Shown: positions 30,864 to 40,832 of the stretch, piece by piece
Numbering within the stretch: position 1 is the first letter of the stretch
Layout of the letters: every line of letters starts with the position of its first letter
DNA from: a virus
Direction: 5' to 3' (one strand)
Virus record (IMG/VR): IMGVR_UViG_3300047564_001181
Span: 31,187-95,186 of that record
Length of the DNA: 64,000 bases
Program-made: the position numbers and the translations under genes
Notes under the pieces: model-generated
Database searches by the model: none
Seen by the model: only the letters and a program-made list of their open reading frames with translations
Told to the model about the DNA's origin: nothing

Positions 30864-31349
30864 CTAAGCTGCTTTTTTTGCTCTTAATCTACATATTTTA
30901 GAGCAGTACTTATAATGCTTTTCTGCGTGTATAGGTACAGAGTACGAATTGTAGCAGAACAAACATTCTTTTTCAACCATTTTTTGCAATCTACATTGTG
31001 AATTGCACTTTTTCTTACGCTTTACAATATGTGGTGGTCCAAAGAACTCTCTCCCACATGTACTACAAAGCCTACTAATCCATTTAGGATGTAATTTTGT
31101 AAAGGATACATTCCTCATATTATGAGCTTTATCGTGTTCCCTGCGAGAACAGACAAATAAGTTTTCAATTCTATTGTCATTCTTTATTTCATTAATATGA
31201 TGAACTGTTTCCCAGTCTTTTAGAGGTCTACCCAGATGTGATTCAGCGGTTAGTATGTGTTCAAAATACCAACCGCCAAAAGCCTTGGGATGCTTGGATG
31301 GAACCAAGACATACCCATTTAAATATCTATACGATAGCTCTCTTTCCAA
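30864..31349 (-). CDS. HNH endonuclease with zinc fingers
   Basis: A 161-residue protein. TVHHINEIKNDNRIENLFVC at about 48-67 is a classic HNH core (HH at 50-51, then N and H72 in SRREHDKAH). Cysteine sites follow (CSTCGREF...CNSQC and CLFC...CSKIC), which would position the DNA. It is probably a homing endonuclease inserted between the tail and replication modules. It overlaps the upstream tail gene by 23 bp, so it seems well settled. Confidence 0.92.
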   Translation of the reverse strand: MERELSYRYLNGYVLVPSKHPKAFGGWYFEHILTAESHLGRPLKDWETVHHINEIKNDNRIENLFVCSRREHDKAHNMRNVSFTKLHPKWISRLCSTCGREFFGPPHIVKRKKKCNSQCRLQKMVEKECLFCYNSYSVPIHAEKHYKYCSKICRLRAKKAA

Positions 31350-31767
31350 TTGCTATGTATTTCACCTCAAACTTTTCATTCTTGATGTCGTTGTCGGCAT
31401 CAAATACTTGAACTGTTGCATTGAATTTGGTAGCAGTAATTCCATCAACTGATACCGCTGCTGGATTTGGCTTTGTGCTTCCAGTTACAGAGTGTGTGAC
31501 CATTGCAACAACCACAACCTCTGAATCTTTAAACGATACTGGGAACTTAATGTTTTCTCTTCTAACCTGAATACCCTTTTTATTTGCAGAGATAGAAATA
31601 TCAATTTTTCCAGTAACTACCTGAACATCTACATCCTTAACATATCCAGAAACAAGAATGTTGGAGTTGTTCTTATTGTCAACCTCAAGGGCATTGATAG
31701 CGTTAGCAACGCTATTTAACCATTCAAATGTTAGTGGCGTTCCATCGCTAAGGATTGGTACGGGCAT
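31327..31767 (-). CDS. putative tail-associated structural protein (146 aa)
   Basis: A 146-residue beta-rich protein starting PVPILSDGTPLTFEWLNSVA, a segment often found in fibre or tail-tip attachment proteins. Strands such as KIDISISANKKGIQV and EVVVVAMVTHSVTG suggest a beta sandwich. It follows a coiled-coil gene (TAATG). It is placed by position with the spike module. Confidence 0.65.
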   Translation of the reverse strand: MPVPILSDGTPLTFEWLNSVANAINALEVDNKNNSNILVSGYVKDVDVQVVTGKIDISISANKKGIQVRRENIKFPVSFKDSEVVVVAMVTHSVTGSTKPNPAAVSVDGITATKFNATVQVFDADNDIKNEKFEVKYIAIGKRAIV

Positions 31768-31952
31768 TAGTCTTTCTTACCTTTCGCTGGCTCTGTTTGT
31801 AAAGCCTTTAGTTCTTGAATTTCGGCATCTTTAGCAGCAAGTGCTTCAGTAGCCTGAGCCTTCAGTACGGCTAGTTGTGTTTCGTAGTTACTTGTAATTT
31901 GACCAATTCTATTCTGAAGTTCCTGAACTACGAGTTCTAGTGTTGTTGCCAT
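31767..31952 (-). CDS. small coiled-coil protein (61 aa)
   Basis: A 61-residue protein consisting of one long helix (LELVVQELQNRIGQITSNYE, then LAVLKAQATEALAAKDAEIQ) with heptad spacing, and a basic tail. It may trimerise with the tail proteins before and after it. Its ATG has GGAG upstream and a promoter at 31979-32007. Confidence 0.7.
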   Translation of the reverse strand: MATTLELVVQELQNRIGQITSNYETQLAVLKAQATEALAAKDAEIQELKALQTEPAKGKKD

Positions 31953-31978
31953 TTATTCTCCTATTTTCTCTTGGGTAA

Positions 31979-32007
31979 AGTATAGCATTATCCTTCTAAA
32001 ATTGCAA
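31979..32007 (-). promoter_or_regulatory. promoter at the tail/replication boundary
   Basis: TTGCAA (32002-32007) and TATACT (31979-31984) on the minus strand with a 17-bp spacer. It overlaps the end of the S74 spike gene and could start transcription of the coiled-coil gene and the replication block beyond. Confidence 0.65.
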
Positions 32008-33613
32008 GCCTATTTTCAAGTTCTATGACTTTATTATTTAACTCTTGAATAGCTTTAATTGATGGAGCAATTAACTCTTCATATGCTAATGCCTGTGTTG
32101 AATCTAAATCATATTTATCTATTAAATTCCATATTGATGTATCAATTCCATAAACATCTAAAATAGACTTAATTTCTTGAGCAATAAACCCATAATGCCA
32201 TCTTGTTCCAGGCATATTTTCTATTACATTGCCTTCTTCATCCAATTCTTTTTTGTTTCCATTATTAAATTTAAACTTAACTGGTCTAATAGAATTAATA
32301 AACCCTAGCCCTAAATCTGAATCCGAAATTGAATTTTTTAGTCTTTCATCTGATGTAGTAACAGAAGCACCACCTTTATATAATTGAGAAAACCATCCCT
32401 GATATATATATTTTGAATTATCACCAATCATTCCATAAAGTCCAGATGCTGGATATGTTAATTTTGGCTCTACACCATCTGCTATGATTCTAAAAGATGT
32501 TGATGCGTCTAGTGGTCTAAAAGTTATATGTCCACCAGAAGTGGCTTGAAAAAGAAAAGTATTTCCATTCCAGGTGTCAGAAGTGTCAGACCTGAGATAT
32601 TGAGAAGATGTAAATCCTCCTAGTCTTTCAGAACTTAGGTTTGTTACTGTTGTTGTTGAAGATACTGTTAGTGGTGCTGTGCCTGTAGCTACAACACTAT
32701 TAAATCTATTAGCTTGAACTGTACCATTAACTTCTAAAGCATAGGTTAGCCCACCAGAACCCCTAATGTACAAGTCTCCATAAAGATTGGTATCAGACTC
32801 AGTACCAGAATCACCAATTTGAAGCCCGCCGCCAAGTCGTTGAATTCTTAATAATGCCGTATTAGTACTAGCAAAAGAAAATGTTTGAATATCATTAGCA
32901 TCAAATGCTGTTTGAAAGCTTGTCCCAATGGCATTCAAGACCCCTGTGTTATTGGATGATGAAATTTGTGGATTAGAGCCATAAATTGCCACACCTACTC
33001 CATCCGAGTTTGTTCCAACTAAAGAACCACCAAAAGATAAGTCTCCAGATATATCCCCAGACTGTGCAACAATAGTTCCTCTTACTAAAACATTGCTAAA
33101 AATAGCATTCCCATCTGAGGTTAATATCCAGCCATTTGTTCCAGCATCCCACTCAGCTGGGCTGGAGTTACCGATAATTGTTACTGTAGTTCCTCCAGTA
33201 GCAGATACTCGTACAGACTCATCTTCATCTTGAAGGTATAGATACCTTGTTGCAGTCGTGGAGTTTCCATCTGGGTCGTTGACATCATCATATTCTATAT
33301 CCAATACTAAATATAAATTAGAATCATATGTTGTTTCAGAGCCGTCATCTTCTCCATCAACATCTGCACCGATAGATACAGTCATGGGAGTATTTGTAGA
33401 TATGTTCCAAAATACATAATTCCCAGGCACAACATTTCTTATCTGAGTATTTGTTGGTTGTGCCTTTGGGATACCACCATCAAAATTTGTTGAGGATATT
33501 TGGTCTCCAGAAAAAGAAATTCCAGAGCCATCAACATCGATGTATGCGTCTAAACCACCAGACTCTTGGTTGTCGCCATCATCTTCTTCTAGCCAATCAA
33601 ATGTTACTGTCAT
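31988..33613 (-). CDS. tail spike with S74 intramolecular chaperone domain
   Basis: A 541-residue protein. The N-terminal half is beta-rich (VTFDWLEEDDG..., repeated Asp/Gly strands). The C-terminal 110 residues carry the S74 chaperone/peptidase: TTSDERLKNSISDS with the catalytic Ser-Asp region, then GFINSIRPVKFKFN and HYGFIAQEIKSIL. This domain helps trimeric fibres fold and then self-cleaves. The start at 33613 is chosen from the ATGA overlap with the upstream gene; four more codons are open. Confidence 0.9.
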   Translation of the reverse strand: MTVTFDWLEEDDGDNQESGGLDAYIDVDGSGISFSGDQISSTNFDGGIPKAQPTNTQIRNVVPGNYVFWNISTNTPMTVSIGADVDGEDDGSETTYDSNLYLVLDIEYDDVNDPDGNSTTATRYLYLQDEDESVRVSATGGTTVTIIGNSSPAEWDAGTNGWILTSDGNAIFSNVLVRGTIVAQSGDISGDLSFGGSLVGTNSDGVGVAIYGSNPQISSSNNTGVLNAIGTSFQTAFDANDIQTFSFASTNTALLRIQRLGGGLQIGDSGTESDTNLYGDLYIRGSGGLTYALEVNGTVQANRFNSVVATGTAPLTVSSTTTVTNLSSERLGGFTSSQYLRSDTSDTWNGNTFLFQATSGGHITFRPLDASTSFRIIADGVEPKLTYPASGLYGMIGDNSKYIYQGWFSQLYKGGASVTTSDERLKNSISDSDLGLGFINSIRPVKFKFNNGNKKELDEEGNVIENMPGTRWHYGFIAQEIKSILDVYGIDTSIWNLIDKYDLDSTQALAYEELIAPSIKAIQELNNKVIELENRLAILEG

Positions 33614-34584
33614 TGTCCCTTCCATCCAGATGGTCTTGATAATTTCTTGTCAAATGGTGTATTTTGCTCAATCCAGTCTCCAGTCCAAGCAGTATATGTT
33701 CCATCTGCATTTTTAAACCTAGTATATCTAGCAACTGCAAAATCGAACTGATAGTATTTTTTATCTAATATTTGTTTTGAAAAAACTGGTGGGTGTCCAT
33801 TCGGAAAAGTGTCTTCTACATCAAACCCACTGACACCATCTTGTATTGGGGATGTTCTATCTAAATCTACATCATTAATTAAGTATTTTCTTTTACCAGA
33901 GACGGTTGCCTTTGTTGAACCAGTTTTGTAAAAAATATGAACAAAGTCTCTAACTGTATCATTCCACATAAGGTTTTGATATATTGGCTTTGGAATTCTA
34001 ATTCTTAAGTTAGGAATCTTTTTTGTAATAGCAGCACCTCCACCAACATGGGTTACTGGATAGTTAGCAATTGTATTGCTATCGTCAGTAGTGTATGTTA
34101 CCCACGATGCAGCAGCGGTAGTATTTGTTGGGTGTAAATACTTAATTCTATTTTTAGGAGTATTATCTCTATTTTTAGCCAGCACTACTCCAGTTGGCAA
34201 TGCGGTTCCACCTGGAGGAGTTACGGTGAATGAAGTAGTTGCAATTCCCGAGGGAGCAGAAACTCTAATTCTATCCCCACCTTTAATTTTGTTTCTCTTA
34301 AAAGTTCCATTACCAGTGATTATAACTACAACGGCTCTAGTGTTAGTATCATTTTGCTCAATCTTGTACTTATAAATCTTAAATTTTCTATTTTTATAAC
34401 CAGTAATTACAGTCTTTGGTCTATTCTTAATTTCAAGCCTGTGATTCCTGGCTCTTGGTGGAGCTTCAGGGACAATGAAGTCAATAGTCGGTAGTGCTCT
34501 TAACTTTCCATATGGAGTTTCTGGATGAATAACAATTTTATATCTTTTGCCAGGAGTTAAACCCCTAAAATCTATCTTAGCCAC
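33610..34584 (-). CDS. tail protein (fibre-base type)
   Basis: A 324-residue protein with an early FN3-like strand set (FRGLTPGKRYKIVIHPETPYG, split by Gly/Pro turns) and basic middle strands. GTG at 34584 (MAKIDF...) gives an 8-bp GTGGCTAA overlap with the upstream stop, like the fibre gene at 9121-9128. A TTG three codons earlier is also possible. It sits between the tail tip and the spike gene, so it may link them. Confidence 0.65.
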   Translation of the reverse strand: MAKIDFRGLTPGKRYKIVIHPETPYGKLRALPTIDFIVPEAPPRARNHRLEIKNRPKTVITGYKNRKFKIYKYKIEQNDTNTRAVVVIITGNGTFKRNKIKGGDRIRVSAPSGIATTSFTVTPPGGTALPTGVVLAKNRDNTPKNRIKYLHPTNTTAAASWVTYTTDDSNTIANYPVTHVGGGAAITKKIPNLRIRIPKPIYQNLMWNDTVRDFVHIFYKTGSTKATVSGKRKYLINDVDLDRTSPIQDGVSGFDVEDTFPNGHPPVFSKQILDKKYYQFDFAVARYTRFKNADGTYTAWTGDWIEQNTPFDKKLSRPSGWKGQ

Positions 34585-35551
34585 CGAAACCAATCCTTAA
34601 GGTATATTCAATATCGATTGGGATATTTGCAAGCTTAACGATTGGGGTAGGAAGAACTGCTCTAGAAATCATTCCTCTATTTGTATCAAGTTGATTAACA
34701 TTCTCGAATCTAAGTGCGTCTAGAATTACTGTTGCAGCACTTGATGCAACGCCTACTCTGGTAATGTTTGACCAGTCAAGCGTCCCAGCTGATGCTTGTG
34801 GGGTAGATGAGATTTGTTTAGTTATAACATTATAGCCTATTGCTGTAGATGTAAATCTATAGGTTCTGTATGTACCAGTTCCACCGCCAGAATAAAATGT
34901 GACATCCACATTTCTTCCAACTGCACTAGCATAAAAGCCTAAGATTATTTCATCTGTTTCGTCATATTGGTCAAGACCATTGAAACTATTTTCAGTATAG
35001 ATTTGCTGTGTGCCTCCAAGTAAAAGGGCTTTTCTACCAGTTCTAAACTGTGTGCCGTATGTAACATCTGTTCTATCTACCATTCTGTAGGTAGTATTAG
35101 TGTAATCATCTTCATTTAAATACTGACTTAATGATGAGTTATAAAAGTTATCAGCATTTTCAAAACCTAAAATAAGTTCTTGTTTATAACCTGTAGAACC
35201 TGAAAGTAACGGGTCAGAGAACAGACCCACCTCGTGAATTCTATAGTAGAGTGGGTCAGATATTCTACCCTTAAATAGAATTGCGTCATAGGTCGTATCT
35301 GAGTCAATATTACTTCCAATTACTGGGCAGGTAGCAACCTTTAATCCTAGTTTGTAGTCTGGAATTAAGTTATTGGTAGCCGCACCGTTTGCAGTAGAAC
35401 TAACACCAATACCTAAAGATGTAGCAAAGTTTGGAATAGCCCCCATAAGAGTTTTAACAGATAAAATTCTTCCGATTTCGGTCATGCTATTTTCAGCTTC
35501 TCCGATTAGTTCACCATTTTGATAAAATTTATATATTCCAGACATCTTCAT
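34577..35551 (-). CDS. minor tail protein
   Basis: A 324-residue protein that begins MKMSGIYKFYQNGELIGEAEN and continues with beta-rich sequence (ILFKGRISDPLYYRIHEVGL). The second half holds a jelly-roll-like stretch (TDEIILGFYASAVGRNVDVT). 'ngel.ge..N....' openings are frequent in tail proteins of long-tailed phages that bind sugars. A baseplate or tip position is inferred from order. Confidence 0.65.
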   Translation of the reverse strand: MKMSGIYKFYQNGELIGEAENSMTEIGRILSVKTLMGAIPNFATSLGIGVSSTANGAATNNLIPDYKLGLKVATCPVIGSNIDSDTTYDAILFKGRISDPLYYRIHEVGLFSDPLLSGSTGYKQELILGFENADNFYNSSLSQYLNEDDYTNTTYRMVDRTDVTYGTQFRTGRKALLLGGTQQIYTENSFNGLDQYDETDEIILGFYASAVGRNVDVTFYSGGGTGTYRTYRFTSTAIGYNVITKQISSTPQASAGTLDWSNITRVGVASSAATVILDALRFENVNQLDTNRGMISRAVLPTPIVKLANIPIDIEYTLRIGFGG

Positions 35552-35553
35552 CT

Positions 35554-36708
35554 TTAAATTATACCATCCTCTTCGACCAAATATACAGTATACCCTAAAA
35601 CTTCTTCTGCGTCAACAAATTCTAGCTCTAGGTCATAACGGGGCTGACCATTAGATGTGTAAGACGGAAAGAGTGGAGTGATTTCCGCTCTAGCCGATTT
35701 ATGAAATCCAAAGTTTGACAAAACTGTACTATCCTCAGAACGATAATTATTTAATGATACATGAATTGGCACAAGATTATCTTGTATTTTATACACAAGG
35801 TTTGCAGCCTGTGGAGAGATTGAAGACTGAATTTTTGTCTCTGGCTCAAAGTATTGCTCATAGATAATTTCATTATCTTCATAAAATGTGCTTCCAGAAG
35901 AATCTTGTAAAGAATCAATAGTTTCCCAGTCATAGTTTGCTAAAACCATGTCTGGAATATTTAAAAGTTCTAATACCTGCTTTTGAATTTCTCCGTCATA
36001 TAGCCTCTTATAGTCGGCTGAATACCAAACCTTTACATATTTTGCTGGAGTCGTCTTTCCCTGAGTTCCAGTTGTTCCATTAAATTGAAAACCATTGATG
36101 TTGTTGCTAGTGGTTGTTGGGTCATTTCTAACAATTTCTGCTAACTTTTGATATCTGGCTAATGGATTTGAAAATGTTGTAGAGGCAGAATCATATCTCT
36201 GAATATCTTTTACAACATAGTAGTATGATGTTTCTCCAGTTGAATAGTCTTGGTATTTATAAACATCTTGACCAGATTTAAATCCAGACTCTTTACCAAC
36301 TTTTGTCAGAAGACCAGTAGTTCCCTGTGACGATACTTGTGGTCTTGGCAGCTCATCTTTGCTGGTAACAAAATTAACATTTGCAGAGGTTTCAGACATC
36401 TGTTCCATAAATCTGTCCATGGAATTATTACCCCCACCAAAAGCATTAACTCCATACTTTCTTAAAAAGTCTCTTTCTTCAGCGGTTAACTGTGATGCAT
36501 CTTTTTTCTTTAGGACAGCAAAGTTTTGTTTTACCTTAAGTACATTGTAGTCATTCTTTTGTGATTTTGATAGGGTGTTAAAGTTGTCTCTCAGCCACAT
36601 GAAATATGTTGCTAGTTTTTTCTCTTGTTCTGGATTTTGACTAAACACAGCGTTTCCATAGTTCTGGAATAGATTATCCATTGCGTTTGGACTTGACGGC
36701 ATTACCAT
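35554..36708 (-). CDS. tail-associated protein (384 aa)
   Basis: A 384-residue protein. The N-terminal third is helical and charged (PEQEKKLATYFMWLRDNFNT; QLTAEERDFLRKYG), and the rest is Tyr/Ser/Thr-rich and beta-like. No family is recognised. It lies 3 bp from the large tail-tip gene and was presumably expressed with it; a tip adaptor role is inferred. Confidence 0.65.
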   Translation of the reverse strand: MVMPSSPNAMDNLFQNYGNAVFSQNPEQEKKLATYFMWLRDNFNTLSKSQKNDYNVLKVKQNFAVLKKKDASQLTAEERDFLRKYGVNAFGGGNNSMDRFMEQMSETSANVNFVTSKDELPRPQVSSQGTTGLLTKVGKESGFKSGQDVYKYQDYSTGETSYYYVVKDIQRYDSASTTFSNPLARYQKLAEIVRNDPTTTSNNINGFQFNGTTGTQGKTTPAKYVKVWYSADYKRLYDGEIQKQVLELLNIPDMVLANYDWETIDSLQDSSGSTFYEDNEIIYEQYFEPETKIQSSISPQAANLVYKIQDNLVPIHVSLNNYRSEDSTVLSNFGFHKSARAEITPLFPSYTSNGQPRYDLELEFVDAEEVLGYTVYLVEEDGII

Positions 36709-36710
36709 GC

Positions 36711-39700
36711 TTATACCTCCCTAACTGACATGTTCATTTTTGGACCATTTCCATCTACTGAGTAAGAAATTGAATGGACATAGTATACCTTATCGTTTTG
36801 ATTAGAGATATTGTACTGCATTTCTGGATAGAATACTCTTACCTTATCACCAATTTCAAGAAGAGGGTTGGGGAATATTTCAACATTTAAAACATTTTTT
36901 GTAGTAGAAGAATTTTCAACAACCCATTGTAGCAGACTGTCGGCTTGAGAAACTGAGTTTAGATATTCTCCAGAGATAGAAACATTGTTATTTCCGTATT
37001 TAGCTCTATTTCTTTCAATCAAGCTCTTTCTTTCGCTATCATCTCCGAGCCTTCTCGAAACATAGTCGCTAAGAGTAATTTCTCCAGAATTAAGTCTATT
37101 AATTGCTACACCAGAAATGATTAATGGCATATTAGTTTCCCCACCTAAATTAATGGTTGACCTTGATGTATTAAATACCCAAAAATCTGCAGTGTAAGAT
37201 GATGCTGAAAAATCTGCTACATAGTAATCTTTGTTTAATTCTTTGAGTGATATTAGTTGAGCGTATACTGCTGGTGTAGTAAACTTAACACTAAACTTTC
37301 CAGCCTCTCTCAACTGTCTTCCAAAGTCTTCATAGTATATTTTAGCATTGTCACCCTTTACTATCATATCAGATACTCCTCCTGGGAGTAATCCTCTTTC
37401 TGTTGCCTCTTCTAATTTCATAAAGCTGCTTCCTTTACCAAAAAATGTTGAGACTGGATAGTTTGCATTTTTATTTGTAGATGCTGCCATGAGATATTCA
37501 AACATGGCTTCTGAGTCGCTTCTACCAAACATACAGATAGTATTACTTTTCTTATTAATTGACTTTGTTATTGGCTCTTTAACTTGTAAAACTTTCTGAG
37601 CTTCCCAATATACACGATAAATATTGTTTTGACCAGATGTTTCAACGGTTACTGATAGGTCAGATGTGCCTGTGTATGAGTATCCATTGTTATTGAAGGC
37701 TTCTCCTAAGTCGATTGTTTCGTATGCAACTGCTGAAACATTTACAAAAGCACTACCTAGAAGTGTTGGTTTGAACTTACCGCCAGAGTCTTTTTTAACT
37801 CTATATAGTCTAAGATTGTGAAATTCTTTATTTAAAATCTGACTTTGTTGAATATTGCCAACTTCTTCTATCTCAAGGAAGTATCCCTCTGTTCCGTCTG
37901 ATGAGTACTTTAATTTAAATCCTATACCAGCAATGCCACGATTATTAAATACATTTTCTACATCTTGTTGTTTTTTAGGCTTTTCAAGAAGTCTCATTCT
38001 AGTTGAAATTCTTTGTGGCTGAAAGTCTAATGTTTTATAAAAACCAGAAATAAATCTTTCTCCAAAGTTATCGATAGGGATGCCCGTTTCATCTACACCA
38101 GTTTTTGCTGCAACATTTTTATCAAATACGCCTTTAGGACCACTATATTTTAAGTATCCAGGGTAAGAAACTCTTTTATCCTCTTGTTTTTCATACATCT
38201 TAGGGTCTTTAAGTTTTATAGACTTATTAACCATAGTGCCAGAAGGTTTTAATGATTTATTGTATGTAGTATCATAGAGTTTTGTTACAAATTTGTTATC
38301 AATCAGGTCTGTTTCTGTTTGACCGTTATGTGCTCTAACTTCTGTTCCTTTATATCCTCTTCCAGATGAAATATAGATATAGTCTTTATTTCCAGAGGCT
38401 AATGCATTTTCTACATCCTGTACTTCAAAGTTTAAGTCTACTAGAAGACCACGGCATAGAATTGATGAGCCAGAAGAAATGTCTGACCTAATCTCTGCAT
38501 ACTCGCTTTCGGTAAATACAATACCTTTGCCAGAGTTTTGTGGAGATTTATCATCGAATATGTCTACTATCAGACCACGATATTTTATTAATTCTGAATC
38601 AACTAAGACATAGCCAGAGAACTTATTTTTTGTAAGAAACTGAGTGCCAAATTCTTTATCTACAAGAATTCTAAAATATGATTTTTCTGTGTCTGTTGCA
38701 TTAGAGTAAACATTCCTAATAACATCATTTTCGTCAATTCCAGAAATTGGGGTGTCTTTGGCATTGTCTAAAATTGCTGGAATACCATTTGAGCCAGTGA
38801 AAGAATCTGGTCCAAGAATATCTGAAATGTATGATAAAGCAATTAGACTTTCTTGTCCTGTACCCTGCCCAGACTCTATCGACCATAGCTCTGTAACGCC
38901 ATAGGAAAGGTCTCTAGAGGCTAAAGAAGCGTTGTATAGTAAATTCTGCTCATCCTCATCCTGAACCCCTGCCTGTGCTCTTAAAATTGATTTTGGCTCC
39001 TTTACTATCCCGTTTCCAGAATACCCTACGGTTGCCTCAGTAATTGGCTGTGCTGTTTCTTCGGATAAACTAATGATGTTGGAGATATATTCTCCATTAA
39101 GATATGGCTCTTCATCATCTGCTCCTGTCCAGGATTCAGAGCCTACTAGCCAAAAGTCGGTGTCGTTTGCACTTACTAGGTTTGAGAAAGCCTCTTTGGT
39201 AACAGCCTGAATTATGTTATTGGCATCTACATAAATAGCATATTGTGCTGAATTAGCAATTTGCTCTAGAACTTGACTAACTGTAGAAGAATTATCTGAA
39301 TAGAAAAAGTCCATAACAAAGTCATCTTTTACAGAGTCTGAAGACCTTCTTCTAAAATTATAGTTTGTTACACCAACATTATCAAATAGCATCAGTAGAG
39401 CTACAGATGTTTCCACACCACTAATATTTGCAATAACAATATCTGGTGCTTTTATAGACTTTAAAAAGAAGAAGTAGTCTTCAAGTTCTATGTCTGTTGA
39501 AAAATCATTGTTTTCATTCCAGTCAATTGCGTAAAGTACGGCGACTGGAATTTCTTCCTCATCTACAATCTGTTTAAAAATAAACTTTGTTCCTTGATAT
39601 AACATGTTAGACAAGATAGAGTTGCTATTTCTAGTAGAAAATATTCTGTCAACATTTGATATCTTGATGCCGCCAGTTGTAGAAACAACTCCAGCAACTG

Positions 39701-40832
39701 GAATTCCATAACTTGTATTATTAAGAGTAGTCGTTTTATCAAATGACATTACATAAGAAGTGATATCTGCATTTAATCTAGGTGATACTTCTATTACCTC
39801 TAAAGGAATAAAGTTTTCAGACATTTTAGTAACTGAGAATCTAATACCTTCTACTTCTATGGCTTGAGATGTAGGTGCAGTAAAATCTGTGACATACTGT
39901 GGGGTTGTTCCCCAAGAAGTTGTAGATGGATTATAGTAAATCTCTAAAATACCATCTGAGAGTATGCTAGTGTTATTTGTTATTGAATAAATAGAAACCC
40001 ACTGTGCAGAACTATTTAAAATCTCAACATTAAATGATACTGGATATCCAGCATACTTCTGGGTTTTAATAACAATTTTATTTGTGTAAAAAGAATCTGT
40101 ATATACAGCAAATGGTGCTGCATAAGTAATTACTCCAGAGCTGTTTGAGATACCAACTGTTTTTATTAAAGCGTTTTCTTTTATCTTTCTAATTGAATTC
40201 CAGTATCTATATCCTGCATTTTTGTATATTGGATACACTCGGTCATCTCTTGTTTGACCAGTGATGTCTCCAAAGTTAGATACTGTTAGTTTTTCAATAT
40301 CAATAATTGGGTTTGGGTTTCTAACATTTCCCATCAGATGAACAATTCCAGGGTCTGGTCTATTAGGCTCAAAAACTGACAATAGCGGGCTGTACTTTAA
40401 CCTGTCTTTATTATCTTGTTCAACATATGAATAAAAATAAAAGTCTTCTGCGGATGCAAAGGCTGTTGTTAATCCACTACTTAAAGTTGCTTGAGTAGAT
40501 GTAACAGAAGACACATAAGTATTTGCTGGAAGATATCTTGATTGAACTCTCATATATTGAGTTACTCCATGACCAGAGCCAAGAGTAAATTGAGTTTGAC
40601 CTTGTGTTCCACTAGCAATCGTAAACTGTTTAGTTTCTCCGTCAAAGAAAATACTGGACTTTCCTGCGTCATATCCAGAGCCTACAGAGTATGATGAAGA
40701 GTATGTTGTTGTATAGCAACCGTAGTCTTCGATTGGCATAAAGTCGTTCATGTTCCACTCGGCATAGACCTTGTGCTCGGATTGAATTGTTGTTTGGTCT
40801 TTAAACTTACTTAGGTTAGACGAGGTTAACAC
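36711..40832 (-). CDS. large tail tip / hub protein
   Basis: A 1373-residue protein downstream of the tape measure and distal tail genes, the place of the tail-associated hub in siphoviruses. It is beta-rich throughout. The C-terminal NPLLEIGDKVRVFYPEMQYN then YYVHSISYSVDGNGPKMNMS is the kind of OB-like ending seen in hub and baseplate proteins. Enzymatic motifs are not obvious. Domain detail cannot be resolved by eye. Confidence 0.75.
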   Translation of the reverse strand: MLTSSNLSKFKDQTTIQSEHKVYAEWNMNDFMPIEDYGCYTTTYSSSYSVGSGYDAGKSSIFFDGETKQFTIASGTQGQTQFTLGSGHGVTQYMRVQSRYLPANTYVSSVTSTQATLSSGLTTAFASAEDFYFYSYVEQDNKDRLKYSPLLSVFEPNRPDPGIVHLMGNVRNPNPIIDIEKLTVSNFGDITGQTRDDRVYPIYKNAGYRYWNSIRKIKENALIKTVGISNSSGVITYAAPFAVYTDSFYTNKIVIKTQKYAGYPVSFNVEILNSSAQWVSIYSITNNTSILSDGILEIYYNPSTTSWGTTPQYVTDFTAPTSQAIEVEGIRFSVTKMSENFIPLEVIEVSPRLNADITSYVMSFDKTTTLNNTSYGIPVAGVVSTTGGIKISNVDRIFSTRNSNSILSNMLYQGTKFIFKQIVDEEEIPVAVLYAIDWNENNDFSTDIELEDYFFFLKSIKAPDIVIANISGVETSVALLMLFDNVGVTNYNFRRRSSDSVKDDFVMDFFYSDNSSTVSQVLEQIANSAQYAIYVDANNIIQAVTKEAFSNLVSANDTDFWLVGSESWTGADDEEPYLNGEYISNIISLSEETAQPITEATVGYSGNGIVKEPKSILRAQAGVQDEDEQNLLYNASLASRDLSYGVTELWSIESGQGTGQESLIALSYISDILGPDSFTGSNGIPAILDNAKDTPISGIDENDVIRNVYSNATDTEKSYFRILVDKEFGTQFLTKNKFSGYVLVDSELIKYRGLIVDIFDDKSPQNSGKGIVFTESEYAEIRSDISSGSSILCRGLLVDLNFEVQDVENALASGNKDYIYISSGRGYKGTEVRAHNGQTETDLIDNKFVTKLYDTTYNKSLKPSGTMVNKSIKLKDPKMYEKQEDKRVSYPGYLKYSGPKGVFDKNVAAKTGVDETGIPIDNFGERFISGFYKTLDFQPQRISTRMRLLEKPKKQQDVENVFNNRGIAGIGFKLKYSSDGTEGYFLEIEEVGNIQQSQILNKEFHNLRLYRVKKDSGGKFKPTLLGSAFVNVSAVAYETIDLGEAFNNNGYSYTGTSDLSVTVETSGQNNIYRVYWEAQKVLQVKEPITKSINKKSNTICMFGRSDSEAMFEYLMAASTNKNANYPVSTFFGKGSSFMKLEEATERGLLPGGVSDMIVKGDNAKIYYEDFGRQLREAGKFSVKFTTPAVYAQLISLKELNKDYYVADFSASSYTADFWVFNTSRSTINLGGETNMPLIISGVAINRLNSGEITLSDYVSRRLGDDSERKSLIERNRAKYGNNNVSISGEYLNSVSQADSLLQWVVENSSTTKNVLNVEIFPNPLLEIGDKVRVFYPEMQYNISNQNDKVYYVHSISYSVDGNGPKMNMSVREV

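Noticed and set aside
30864-31349. Intron-borne HNH gene
   Set aside because: Neighbouring genes are not split and overlap it, so there is no sign of a group I intron.
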